Assembly: GCA_963793025.1 (NCBI GenBank)
Contig: CAWBYL010000004.1
Location: forward strand, 62,001-126,000
DNA from: CAWBYL01 sp963793025
Lineage (GTDB): Bacteria > Actinomycetota > Acidimicrobiia > Acidimicrobiales > Acidimicrobilacustridaceae
DNA length: 64,000 bases
Direction of reading: 5' to 3'
Part shown: positions 49,316 to 58,159 of the stretch, piece after piece
Numbering within the stretch: position 1 is the stretch's first letter
How the letters are laid out: each line of letters opens with the position of its first letter
Notes under the pieces: model-generated
The model's input: only the letters and a program-made list of their open reading frames with translations
Told to the model about the DNA's origin: nothing
Databases searched by the model: none
Position numbers and translations under genes: made by a program

Positions 49316-50557
49316 TCAGCTCGTGAGGGCGTAGGTGACCGGCATGCGCTTGGGTCCGCTCACCAGCACCGAGGCGGTCTGCTGCGGGTCGCCGGCCAAC
49401 TCGATCGACTCGAGCCGCGGGATGAGCTCGCGGAACAGGGCCCTGATCTCGAGCCGGGCCAGATGGGCGCCCAGGCAGTAGTGGCGACCGAAGCCGAACC
49501 CGAGGTGCTTGTCGGCGTCGCTGCGGGTGACATCGAAGGTGAAGGGATCGGTGAAGACGCGCTCGTCGCGGTTGGCCGCCTGGTAGGAGAGCAGGAGCCA
49601 GTCGCCCTTGGCGATCGTCTGGCCGCCGGCCAGCGTGTAGTCCTGCTGAGCAGTGCGCATGAAGTGCTTCACCGGGCTGACCCACCGCACGATCTCGTCG
49701 GCGGCACCGTCGATGAGGGTCGGGTCGTCCATCAGCTTGGCCAGCTCTGCGGGGTGCTCGAGGAGGGCTTCCATGCCGCCGCCGACGGCGTTCGAGGTCG
49801 TGTCGTGGCCGGCGGTGGCGACGATCAGGTAGTAGCCGTAGGTGTCCATGTCCTCGAGCGGCTTGCCGTCGATGTGGCCGTTGGCGATGACGGTGGCCAG
49901 ATCCGTCCCGGGCGACTCGCGGCGCTCGGCGTTGATGCCCGTGAACAGAGTGATGACGTCCATGATCACGGCCATGGCCTGGTCGTCCTCGCCCGAGCGC
50001 TGGAAGTCGGGGTCGCCGTCGCCGAACAGCTCCTGGGTCAGGCGGAGCATCTTCGGGAACTCCTCCTCGGGGAGCCCGAGGATGTCGAGGATCACGCGCA
50101 ACGGGTAGTTCATGGCCACGTCGGTGGCGAAGTCGCAGCTCCCGCCCTTGGCCGCCATCTCGTCGATCGAGCGCTTGGCCTGCAGAGCCACCTGGTCGCT
50201 CAGCTTCTTGATCTCCCCGGGCTTGAACCAGTCGTTGACCAGCTGACGGTGGGCTCGGTGCTCGTCGCCGTCCATCTGGATGAGCGTGTTGACGGGGCTG
50301 GCCTCGCGCTCCTCGGTCATCCGCCCCTTGGGGTTCATGACCGGGTCGGGGGCGTTGGTGAACACCTCGGAGTTCTTCTCGATCTCCATGATCTCGGGAA
50401 GTCCCACCACTGCCCAGAACGGGTCGCGGCCGTCGAGCTCGAAACGGTGCAGCGGGCCCTCGGCCCGTAGCTCGGTGGCGATCGTGTGCCACCGTTCGAG
50501 ATCGGTGTAGGCCGCCGGGTCGATGAAGATCCGGCCTCGGTCGTCGGTGTCGGCCAC
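49316..50557 (-). CDS. Cytochrome P450
   Basis: This 413-residue P450 shows AGHDTTSN in the I-helix (oxygen activation), the E-x-x-R pair in ADEIVRWVSP, and the heme loop FGFGRHYCLGAHLARLE with the thiolate Cys. I chose GTG at 50557 because a GGAG site lies 6-7 nt upstream and the N-terminus RIFIDPAAYTDLERWHTIATELR is where bacterial P450s begin; the open frame extends to 50686 but that part is promoter DNA with an operator. The protein is soluble and class I. It resembles fatty-acid or terpene/steroid-hydroxylating actinobacterial P450s but I cannot name a CYP family. Substrate unknown. Confidence 0.9.
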   Translation of the reverse strand: MADTDDRGRIFIDPAAYTDLERWHTIATELRAEGPLHRFELDGRDPFWAVVGLPEIMEIEKNSEVFTNAPDPVMNPKGRMTEEREASPVNTLIQMDGDEHRAHRQLVNDWFKPGEIKKLSDQVALQAKRSIDEMAAKGGSCDFATDVAMNYPLRVILDILGLPEEEFPKMLRLTQELFGDGDPDFQRSGEDDQAMAVIMDVITLFTGINAERRESPGTDLATVIANGHIDGKPLEDMDTYGYYLIVATAGHDTTSNAVGGGMEALLEHPAELAKLMDDPTLIDGAADEIVRWVSPVKHFMRTAQQDYTLAGGQTIAKGDWLLLSYQAANRDERVFTDPFTFDVTRSDADKHLGFGFGRHYCLGAHLARLEIRALFRELIPRLESIELAGDPQQTASVLVSGPKRMPVTYALTS

Positions 50558-50642
50558 GATGAGCTCCAGGGGGAGAGAGACGGGTTCGGGGCCGGCGCGG
50601 AGGCGGTCGGGCAACCGTCGGGCAGCCCCGAGCCTTGAAGGT

Positions 50643-50659
50643 TCTGACGGTCTATCAGA
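50643..50659. promoter_or_regulatory. 17-bp palindromic operator, site 6
   Basis: TCTGACGGTCTATCAGA has one mismatch in the right arm. It lies between the P450 (50557, minus) and the HMG-CoA-synthase-like gene (50673, plus). A TAGGGT box at 50660-50665 is 7 nt before the plus-strand ATG, so a repressor would block a leaderless promoter. Confidence 0.8.
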
Positions 50660-50672
50660 TAGGGTTCGAGCC

Positions 50673-52064
50673 ATGCGCGGCATCATCTCCTGGGGGGCGT
50701 ACCTGCCCTACCGACGCCTCGATCGCAGCCAGATCTCGGCTTTCCTGGGTCAGGGCGGAGGCCGCGGTTCCCGCACGGTGGCCTCCTACGACGAGGACAC
50801 CTCCACCATGGCGGTGGAGGCCGGGCGCCTGGCGCTGCGGGCCACGGACGCCACCCCCGACACCCTGCTGTTCGCCACGGTGGTGCCGGCCTACGCGGAC
50901 AAGACCAACGCCACCACCGTGCACGCCGCCCTCCGCCTGCCCGATGCCGTCCCCGCCTTCGACCTCGGCGCTTCGGTGCGGTCCGCCGTGGGCGGTCTGC
51001 GCCTCGCCCTCACCGGCACCGGCACGACCCTCGTGGCCGCCGCCGACCTGCGCACCGGTCTGGCCGGCTCGGCCGACGAGGCCGCAGGGGGTGACGCCGC
51101 CGTCGCCCTGCTCGTTGGTGAGGGCGATGCCGTCGTCGCCGAGCTCGTCGGTTCCGCCAGCGCCACCGAGGAGTTCATCGACCGGTGGCGCCAACCCGGC
51201 GACATCCGGTCGAAGGTCTGGGACGACAAGTTCTCCGAGATGACCTACGTGGGGCTCGGCCGCCAGGCCTTCAAGGAGGCACTGGCCGCCGCCGGGCTGG
51301 CCCCCGACGACGTCACGACCGTGGCTGTGGCCGCTCCCACCGCCCGCATCGGCAAGGCCCTCGCCGGCAAGCTCGGCGTCGCCAAGGTCACCCCCGACCT
51401 CACCGACAGCGTGGGGGCCACCGGGGCCGCCCAGCCCGGCGTGCTGCTGGCCAGCGCCCTGGAGGCGGCCGAACCCGGCCAGGTCCTGGCCGTGGTGGTG
51501 CTCGGCGACGGTGCCGAGGTCCTCCTGTTCCGCACCACCGACGCCCTTGCTCGTTTCACGCCCGCCCGCTCCGTCGCCGCGCAGCTCGAGGCCGGCGCCC
51601 CCCTCGCCTACGGTCGCTTCCTCTCGTGGCGGGGCATGATCAGCCTGGAGCCGCCTCGTCGGCCCGAGCCCGCCCGCCACTCGGGCACCGCCGCCGCTCG
51701 CTCGACCGACTGGAAGTTCGGGTTCGTCGGCAGCCGTGACACCACCGACGGCACCGTGTTCATGCCGCCGTCGCGGGTGTCGTTCGACGGCGAGCGCACC
51801 GACGAGATGACCGAAGCGCCGATGGCCGACGTGGAGGGCACCATCGCCACCTTCACGGTGGACCGGCTCGCCTACTCGCCCAGCCCGCCCATCGTGTTCG
51901 CGGTCGTCGACTTCGACGGCGGCGGACGTCTCCCGATCGAGCTCACCGACACCGACGCCGACGAGGTGAAGATCGGAGGGAGGGTCGAGATGACCTTCCG
52001 CCGTCTGTTCACCGCCGACGGCCTCCACAACTACTTCTGGAAGGGGAAGCTGATCCGTGGCTAG
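50673..52064 (+). CDS. HMG-CoA-synthase-like domain fused to a DUF35 OB-fold domain
   Basis: This 463-residue protein starts at ATG 50673, behind a leaderless promoter. Residues 1-325 show the thiolase fold of 3-ketoacyl/HMG-CoA synthases (IISWGAYLPYRRL, TDSVGATGAAQPGVLLASALEAAEPG), but the nucleophile position reads ASVRSAVGG, with no Cys where the family has the catalytic Cys. The C-terminal 110 residues (from about LSWRGMI) form a DUF35-like OB fold (EGTIATFTVDRLAYSPSPPIVFAVVDFDG), without zinc cysteines. It is translated together with the next thiolase. In archaea a DUF35 protein holds a thiolase and HMG-CoA synthase together; here one protein combines the scaffold and an apparently inactive synthase. 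Confidence 0.85.
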   Translation: MRGIISWGAYLPYRRLDRSQISAFLGQGGGRGSRTVASYDEDTSTMAVEAGRLALRATDATPDTLLFATVVPAYADKTNATTVHAALRLPDAVPAFDLGASVRSAVGGLRLALTGTGTTLVAAADLRTGLAGSADEAAGGDAAVALLVGEGDAVVAELVGSASATEEFIDRWRQPGDIRSKVWDDKFSEMTYVGLGRQAFKEALAAAGLAPDDVTTVAVAAPTARIGKALAGKLGVAKVTPDLTDSVGATGAAQPGVLLASALEAAEPGQVLAVVVLGDGAEVLLFRTTDALARFTPARSVAAQLEAGAPLAYGRFLSWRGMISLEPPRRPEPARHSGTAAARSTDWKFGFVGSRDTTDGTVFMPPSRVSFDGERTDEMTEAPMADVEGTIATFTVDRLAYSPSPPIVFAVVDFDGGGRLPIELTDTDADEVKIGGRVEMTFRRLFTADGLHNYFWKGKLIRG

Positions 52065-53256
52065 TCATGGAATCCGCGACCGCGTGGCCATCGTCGGCAT
52101 GGGGTGCACCAACTTCACCGAGAACTGGGGCAAGGGCCTCGACGACCTCATCATCGACGCGGCCAACGCCACCTACGAGTCGGCTGGCGTGTCCAAGGAC
52201 GACGTCGACGCCTACTGGTTCGGCACCGCCCAGTCGGGCATGAGCGGCATCACCCTCGCTCGGCCCCTGCAACTGCAGAACAAGCCGGTCACGCGTGTCG
52301 AGAACTACTGCGCCACCGGCTCCGAGGCGCTGCGCCAGGCGTCCTACGCCGTGGCCTCGGGGGCCTACGACCTGGCCATGGTCGTGGGCGCCGAGAAGGT
52401 GAAGGACACGGGGTACCAGGGGCTCAACGCCTTCCCCATCCCGAGCGACGGCACCGGGCGCACCCTCACCGCCGCCGCCATGTTCTCGATGATCGTGCCC
52501 GCCTACGGCAACAAGTACGGCGTCGACGACGACACCATGCGGTCCGTGCTCACCCACATCGCGGCCAAGAACCACTACAACGGCGCCCGCAACTCCCGGG
52601 CCCAGTTCCGCAAGGAGCTGACCACCGAACAGATCGAGAAGGCTCCGAAGATGGCGGGCACCCTCGGCGTGTTCGACTGCGCCGGGGTGGCCGACGGCGC
52701 CGCCGGGGCCATCGTGTGCCGGGCCGAGGACGCCCACCGCTACACCGACCACCCGATCTACGTGAAGGCGCTGTCGTTCGTCGCCGGCAACGGCTCGGGC
52801 CTGATCGACCCCTCCTACGACTACACGACCTTCCCGGAGATCGCCGCCTGCGCCGTGGACGCCTACGCCCAGGCCGGGGTCAAGGACGCCAGGGCCGAGG
52901 TGGCCATGGCCGAGGTTCACGACTGCTTCACGCCCACCGAGCTGGTGCTGATGGAGGACCTCCAGTTCTCCGAGCGGGGCAAGGCCTGGCAGGAGGTCCT
53001 CGACGGGGTGTTCGACCTCGACGGCGAGCTCCCGGTCAACCCCGACGGCGGCCTCAAGAGCTTCGGCCACCCCGTGGGCGCGAGCGGCCTGCGCATGATG
53101 TTCGAGGCCTTCCTCCAACTGCGGGGTGAGGCTCCCGAGGAGCGCGCGATCTCGTCGCTCAGCGACGGGCGCAAGCTGGCCCTCACCCACAACCTGGGTG
53201 GCTACCCGGGGGAGATGGTGAGCTTCATCTCGCTGCTCGGCGCCGAGCTGGACTGA
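52057..53256 (+). CDS. Thiolase-family (lipid-transfer-type) acetyl-CoA acyltransferase
   Basis: This 399-residue thiolase-like protein starts at GTG 52057, overlapping the upstream stop by 8 nt. The nucleophilic Cys lies in VENYCATGSEAL, the later motif in EVHDCFTPTE provides the H/C pair region, and GHPVGASGLRM is the C-terminal conserved block. It belongs to the SCP-x/Ltp-type thiolases without the sterol-carrier domain. It likely cleaves or forms a C-C bond in acyl-CoA catabolism, working with the DUF35-fused protein upstream. Its substrate could be a branched or steroid-derived 3-oxoacyl-CoA. Confidence 0.88.
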   Translation: MASHGIRDRVAIVGMGCTNFTENWGKGLDDLIIDAANATYESAGVSKDDVDAYWFGTAQSGMSGITLARPLQLQNKPVTRVENYCATGSEALRQASYAVASGAYDLAMVVGAEKVKDTGYQGLNAFPIPSDGTGRTLTAAAMFSMIVPAYGNKYGVDDDTMRSVLTHIAAKNHYNGARNSRAQFRKELTTEQIEKAPKMAGTLGVFDCAGVADGAAGAIVCRAEDAHRYTDHPIYVKALSFVAGNGSGLIDPSYDYTTFPEIAACAVDAYAQAGVKDARAEVAMAEVHDCFTPTELVLMEDLQFSERGKAWQEVLDGVFDLDGELPVNPDGGLKSFGHPVGASGLRMMFEAFLQLRGEAPEERAISSLSDGRKLALTHNLGGYPGEMVSFISLLGAELD

Positions 53257-53260
53257 CGCC

Positions 53261-54016
53261 CTGAGGACCGCCGTCGTCACCGGCTCCGCATCCGGCATCG
53301 GCCGGGCTTGTCGCCAGCGCCTCGAGCGCGACGGGTGGCGGGTGATCGGCGTCGACCAGCGCGATGCCGAGGTGGTCGCCGACCTCTCGACCCCGACCGG
53401 GCGGGCGACCATGGTCGATGCCGTCACCGAGCACTCCGGGGGCCGCCTCGAGGGACTGGTCGCCTGCGCCGGTGTGAGCGGGCGCACGAGCCCCGCCGAC
53501 CTCGTCGTCCGCCTCGACTACTTCGGTGCCGTCGCCACCCTCGACGGCCTGAACCCGCTGCTCGTCGAGAGCGGTCACGCGGCCGCGGTGGCCATCTCCT
53601 CGAACACGGCGTTCACCTGGCCCGACGTCGACGAGGCCGGTCGCGCGCTGCTCCTCGCCGGGGACGAGGAGGGGGCGGCCGCGCACCCGTGGGGCTCGGC
53701 CATCACCGCCTACGCCTCGTCCAAGCGGGCGCTGGCCCGCTGGGTACGGGCACAGTCGGTCACCGACTCCTGGGTCGGATCGGGAGTGAGGCTCAACGCG
53801 GTCGCGCCCGGGCTGATCGTCACCGGGATGACCGAGGACCATCTCGACGACCTCCTCGCCACCCCCGGATACCCTCGCCCGACGTCCGAGCCGGGGCGTC
53901 CCGAGGAGGTGGCCGGTCTCGTCGCCTTCCTCCTGGCCGAAGCCGGTCGCTACGTGGTTGGTTCCTTCCTCGTCATGGACGGCGGCACCGACGCCGCCCT
54001 GCGCCCCGACCTCTAG
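53261..54016 (+). CDS. SDR, hydroxysteroid-dehydrogenase-like, with a CTG start
   Basis: This 251-residue SDR has TGSASGIG near its start, AISSNTAF and YASSK, and resembles the SDR at 465-1268 throughout. No ATG, GTG or TTG exists in frame between the upstream stop at 53219-53221 and the glycine motif; the only workable start is CTG at 53261, which gives LRTAVVTGSASGIG, exactly the layout of the paralogue, which starts with TTG. The later GTG at 53342 would lose the cofactor site. It follows the thiolase by 4 nt and is probably translated by coupling. It would oxidise or reduce a hydroxyl or ketone in the same pathway. Confidence 0.83.
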   Translation: MRTAVVTGSASGIGRACRQRLERDGWRVIGVDQRDAEVVADLSTPTGRATMVDAVTEHSGGRLEGLVACAGVSGRTSPADLVVRLDYFGAVATLDGLNPLLVESGHAAAVAISSNTAFTWPDVDEAGRALLLAGDEEGAAAHPWGSAITAYASSKRALARWVRAQSVTDSWVGSGVRLNAVAPGLIVTGMTEDHLDDLLATPGYPRPTSEPGRPEEVAGLVAFLLAEAGRYVVGSFLVMDGGTDAALRPDL

Positions 54017-54083
54017 ATCGCCACCCGCCCGGCTCCGGGACGCCACGACGGTGAGGGTCCGGCCGCGGAAGGCGCGGGTCGGG

Positions 54084-56831
54084 TCAGTGACCGCTGGCCC
54101 AGGCCTGCAGCACCGAGTCGAGGTCGGGCGCCGGGACGGGGCTGCTCCACAGATAGCCCTGGGCCCGATCGCATTGCAGCGCGACGAGCTGGTCACGCTG
54201 CTCGGCCGTCTCGATCCCTTCGGCCACCACGGTGAGGTCCAGGCCGTGGGCCAGCTCCACGATGCCCCGCACGATGGCCCAGTCGGCCCGGTGGGTGGTG
54301 AGGCCCCGGATGAAGGTCTGATCGATCTTGAGGATCGAGACGGGGAGGCGACGCAGGTGCCCGAGCGAGGAGTGGCCGGTGCCGAAGTCGTCCATGGCCA
54401 GGTCCACGCCGAGCTCGCGCAGCTCGTTCAGGCGGCGGATGGCGCTCTCGGGTTCGGTCATCACCGCTGACTCGGTGATCTCGAGAACGATCTCGGAGGC
54501 GGCGACGTCGGTGGCGGCGAGGGTCTCGGCGATGGTGGTCACCAGGCCCTCGTGGGCCAGCTGCCGGGGCGACAGGTTCACCGAGATCCGGGTCGGGTGA
54601 ATGGTGTCGGAGTGGCGCCACGAGGCCAGCTGTTCGCAGGCGTCCCGGAACACCAGCTCGCCCACGGGCACGATCAGCCCGGTCTCCTCGGCCAGCTGGA
54701 TGAAGTTGCCCGGGCTGATGAGACCGCGGGCCGGGTGTTGCCACCGCACGAGGGCCTCGGCCCACACCTCACGCCCTCCCGAGATCGGCGCGTCCTGGAT
54801 GGGCAGCTCGGCTTGCCACAGCACCAAGAGCTCGTCGCGTTCGAGGGCGCGACGCAGAGCACTGGCGGTGTCCAGCCGTCGCCAGGCCTGTTGGCGCAGA
54901 CCCTCGTCGTAGTGCTCGTGGCGGTCACGGCCTGCGTCCTTGGCCCGGAACACGGCGGCGTCGGCTTCCCGCAGGAGCTGGTCGGCCGAGGTCTCGGGGG
55001 CGGGTCGCACCGAGATGCCGATGCTGGCGGTGACGTAGAGCTCGACGCCGTCGAGGCTCATGGGTGGGGCCAGGGCGGCGCCGAGGCGTTCGGCGAGATC
55101 GGTGAACTCATCGAGGTGGTCGTCCGAGACGTGCAGCACGGCGAACTCGTCACCCCCCATGCGGGCGAGGGTGTCGTCGGGGCCGATGGTCTCCCGGAGG
55201 CGTTCGGCCACCCTCACCAGCAGCTGGTCGCCGGCGCCGTGGCCGTAGACGTCGTTGACCTCCTTGAACTGGTCGAGGTCGACCATCAACACGCCGACCG
55301 ACCGGTTGCCTCTGACCCCGAGAGCGATGGCGTGCTCGAGGCGGTCTCGCAGCAGGACGCGGTTGGGCAGCGAGGTGACCGGATCGTTGAGGCTCAGATG
55401 TTCGAGATCGGCGCGGGCGGCCGACTGCTCGATGGAGGCGGCCAACACGTTGGCCATGCTCTCGAGGAACCCGATCTCGTCACGGTCGAAGGAGCGGGAC
55501 TCGAGCGACAGGGCGCAGAGGGACCCGTACATGACCTCGGGCCCACCGACGATCACCACCGCACCGCTGCGGTAGGGGGGGGCCTCGCTGTCGATCTGCG
55601 CGAACCGCGGGTCCGATCCGAAGTCCTCGATCACGACCGGCGAGCCGACGGCCAGGCCCAGGGCCTCGACGTCGAGCTGCTCCTCGTCGTACACCGGCGA
55701 GCCCGGCGGAGGGACGTCGGCTCCCCATCCGGCCCGTACCACTGACCCCTCGCCGGGGGTGGCCTGCACGAGCATGGCGCCGTCGAGGTCGAGCGTGGTG
55801 CCGACGGCGGCGACCACGGCGTCGGCCAACCGGTTGGCGCTGGCCTCGACTATCGCCAGCTGGCCGAGGCGTACGACCTCGTCCTGCATGCGGGACCGGG
55901 CCTCCATGCGTGCCGCGGTCTGGACGCGGTGGCTGATGTCGGCGGCGGCGCCGATCATGCCGACGACCTTGCCGTCGCGGACGATGGGTGTGTTCGTCAC
56001 CTGCATGAGGACGGTGCGCTCACCGGGGAGGTGGTACTCGAGCTCGCTCGACCACGGCACCCGGTCCCCGAGGGCGGCCTGGATCTCGGGGAGCACGGTC
56101 TCCATGTCGGTGAACGGGAGGAGGTCGAGCACGGACCGGCCGACGACCTCCTCGACCGTCCAGGGCCCGAGGGCCAGGGCGGCGGTGTTCATGTAGGTCA
56201 CGAGACCGTCCGTGTCGCTGGCCACGATGGCGTCACCGACCGAGGCCAGCAGGTCGGCCTGGAACGCGTGGTCGGAGCTCGAGCCCGCTCCTGGTGTCGC
56301 CTCGGCCATGGCGGTCAACGCGTTCCCGAGCTCGGCGGCCATCCAGCGCAGGACGGTGCAGGTCTTGTCGGGGAAGTCGTCGATGCGGCGACTGGCCACG
56401 CCGAGCACCCCGGCGACCTCGCCGCCGAGGCGGATGGGGAGGGCGGCGAAGGAGCCGACACCTCCGGATCCGGCGCCGGCGAGCCGCTCGAGCCCGGGCT
56501 CCTCGGCCACGTCGGGGACGACCACGATGTCCTCGCCGGCACGCGCCCGGGCGATCGGTCCGTCGTCCACGGGAAGCGGATGGCGCTCCACCAGGCCGGT
56601 TGCCGGCCCGCTGACCATCACCGGCTTCAGCTCGCCGTCGTCGATCATGGCGACCCAGGACAGGGTGAACACGCCGTGGTCGACGATGACGTCCCCCACC
56701 GCGTCGACAGCTTCCGCCTCGTCATTTGCGTGGAGGATGGCGGTCAGGGCGTGGGCCAACAGGACGTAGCGACCGGGGCCCTTGGCTTCCTTCCCGCCAC
56801 GTTCCGGGTCTGCGTCGCTCCGTCGACCCAT
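54084..56831 (-). CDS. GAF-PAS-GAF-GGDEF-EAL cyclic-di-GMP enzyme
   Basis: This 915-residue sensor starts at ATG 56831 after GGAGGG. In order: a GAF-like domain (about 25-175), a PAS domain (about 195-310, with SDTDGLVTYMNTAAL), a second GAF (about 325-480), a GGDEF domain (motif RMGGDEFAVLH) and an EAL domain (AEALVRWQHP, VNLSPRQL, EITESAVM, DDFGTGHSSLG, VAEGIET). Both catalytic motifs are intact, so it may make and degrade cyclic-di-GMP, one activity usually dominating. No membrane segment is visible. It lies between convergent catabolic genes and is probably an independent unit; the signals sensed are unknown. Confidence 0.92.
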   Translation of the reverse strand: MGRRSDADPERGGKEAKGPGRYVLLAHALTAILHANDEAEAVDAVGDVIVDHGVFTLSWVAMIDDGELKPVMVSGPATGLVERHPLPVDDGPIARARAGEDIVVVPDVAEEPGLERLAGAGSGGVGSFAALPIRLGGEVAGVLGVASRRIDDFPDKTCTVLRWMAAELGNALTAMAEATPGAGSSSDHAFQADLLASVGDAIVASDTDGLVTYMNTAALALGPWTVEEVVGRSVLDLLPFTDMETVLPEIQAALGDRVPWSSELEYHLPGERTVLMQVTNTPIVRDGKVVGMIGAAADISHRVQTAARMEARSRMQDEVVRLGQLAIVEASANRLADAVVAAVGTTLDLDGAMLVQATPGEGSVVRAGWGADVPPPGSPVYDEEQLDVEALGLAVGSPVVIEDFGSDPRFAQIDSEAPPYRSGAVVIVGGPEVMYGSLCALSLESRSFDRDEIGFLESMANVLAASIEQSAARADLEHLSLNDPVTSLPNRVLLRDRLEHAIALGVRGNRSVGVLMVDLDQFKEVNDVYGHGAGDQLLVRVAERLRETIGPDDTLARMGGDEFAVLHVSDDHLDEFTDLAERLGAALAPPMSLDGVELYVTASIGISVRPAPETSADQLLREADAAVFRAKDAGRDRHEHYDEGLRQQAWRRLDTASALRRALERDELLVLWQAELPIQDAPISGGREVWAEALVRWQHPARGLISPGNFIQLAEETGLIVPVGELVFRDACEQLASWRHSDTIHPTRISVNLSPRQLAHEGLVTTIAETLAATDVAASEIVLEITESAVMTEPESAIRRLNELRELGVDLAMDDFGTGHSSLGHLRRLPVSILKIDQTFIRGLTTHRADWAIVRGIVELAHGLDLTVVAEGIETAEQRDQLVALQCDRAQGYLWSSPVPAPDLDSVLQAWASGH

Positions 56832-56942
56832 CGGGCCCTCCACTCGGCCTCGCACCCGCCCGGTCGGGCGAGGGTCGTTCGGCGTCGCGACGATGCTAGG
56901 AGTCAGTGGGCCCGTCGCGACGGATCACAGCGGGCTTCCACC

Positions 56943-56962
56943 GCCGGGCCCGAGGGCCCGGC
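56943..56962 (-). terminator. Hairpin after fadA6
   Basis: Nine-bp GC inverted arms with almost no spacer (effective 7-bp stem and 6-nt loop) lie 4 nt past the fadA6 stop on the minus strand. Confidence 0.55.
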
Positions 56963-56966
56963 CGCT

Positions 56967-58115
56967 TCAGAGCCGCTCGATGATGGTGACGTTGGCCTGG
57001 CCGCCGCCCTCGCACATGGTCTGCAGGCCGTACCGGCCGCCGGTGCGCTCGAGCTCGTGGAGCAGCGTGGTCATGAGTCGGACGCCGGTGGCACCCAGCG
57101 GGTGGCCGAGAGCGATGGCGCCGCCGTTGACGTTCACCTTGCTCATGTCGGCGCCGGTCTCCTTCTGCCAGGCCAGCACGACGGAGGCGAAGGCCTCGTT
57201 GATCTCGACCAGGTCGATCTGATCGAGGGTCATCCCGGCCTTCTTCAGCGCGTGGGCGGTGGCCGGGATGGGCGCCGTGAGCATGTAGATGGGGTCGTCG
57301 GCCAGCACCGAGAGGTGGTGGATGCGGGCCCGAGGGGTGAGGCCGTGGTCCTTCACGGCCTGCTCGCTGGCCACGAGCATGGCCGCCGAGGCATCGGAGA
57401 TCTGGCTGGCGCAGGCGGCGGTGAGCCGCCCACCCTCGACGAGGGTGGGCAGCGACCGGATCTTCTCCCAGTTGGGCTCGCGGGGCCCTTCGTCGGCCTT
57501 CAGCCCGTTGAACTCGAACGTCTCGGCCTCGAAGCGGCCTTCGTCGCGGGCGCGGATGGCCCGGACGTGGCTCTCGACGGCGAACGCTTCCATGTCGTCG
57601 CGGCTGACGTCCCACTTCTCGGCGATCATCTCGGCGCCTCGGAACTGGCTGACCTCCTGGTCACCGAAGCGCTCGACCCAGCCCTTCGATCCGGTGAAGG
57701 GGTCGGTGAACCCGAACTCCTCGCCCACGGTCATGGCCGCCGAGATCGGGATCATGGACATGTTCTGCACGCCACCGGCGACGACGAGGTCCTGGGTGCC
57801 GCTCATGACGCCCTGGGCGGCGAAGTGCACGGCCTGCTGGGACGACCCGCACTGGCGATCGATGGTGGTGCCGGGCACGTGCATGGGCAGGCCGGCGGCC
57901 AACCAGCAGGTGCGGGCGATGTCGCCGGCCTGGCCGCCGATGGTGTCGAGGCAGCCCATGACCACGTCCTCGACGGCTCCCGGATCGATGCCGGTGCGGT
58001 CGACGAGCTCCTTGAGCGCGGCGGCGCCCAGGTCGGCGGGGTGCACGTCGGAGAGGCCGCCTCCACGGCGGCCCACCGGCGTGCGAACGGTGTCGATGAT
58101 GTAGGCCTCGGGCAT
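56967..58115 (-). CDS. fadA6: Thiolase FadA6 (HIP catabolism)
   Basis: This 382-residue thiolase starts at ATG 58115. It agrees with mycobacterial FadA6 (Rv3556c) from memory in long blocks: EAYIIDTVRTPVG, TIDRQCGSSQQAVHF with the acylated Cys, GGVQNMSMIPIS, EISQFRG-type segment (EVSQFRGAEMIAEKW), LVEGGRLTAACASQISD, NGGAIALGHPLGATG and CEGGGQANVTIIERL. FadA6 removes acetyl-CoA from the ring-opened steroid remnant. Catalytic Cys, His (GHP) and Cys (MCEGGG) are all present. It stands apart from the other HIP genes but with two acyl-condensing partners. Confidence 0.93.
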   Translation of the reverse strand: MPEAYIIDTVRTPVGRRGGGLSDVHPADLGAAALKELVDRTGIDPGAVEDVVMGCLDTIGGQAGDIARTCWLAAGLPMHVPGTTIDRQCGSSQQAVHFAAQGVMSGTQDLVVAGGVQNMSMIPISAAMTVGEEFGFTDPFTGSKGWVERFGDQEVSQFRGAEMIAEKWDVSRDDMEAFAVESHVRAIRARDEGRFEAETFEFNGLKADEGPREPNWEKIRSLPTLVEGGRLTAACASQISDASAAMLVASEQAVKDHGLTPRARIHHLSVLADDPIYMLTAPIPATAHALKKAGMTLDQIDLVEINEAFASVVLAWQKETGADMSKVNVNGGAIALGHPLGATGVRLMTTLLHELERTGGRYGLQTMCEGGGQANVTIIERL

Positions 58116-58159
58116 GTCAGCTTCCCTTCGTCACGAACAGCTTCTCGGAGACGGCGTGC

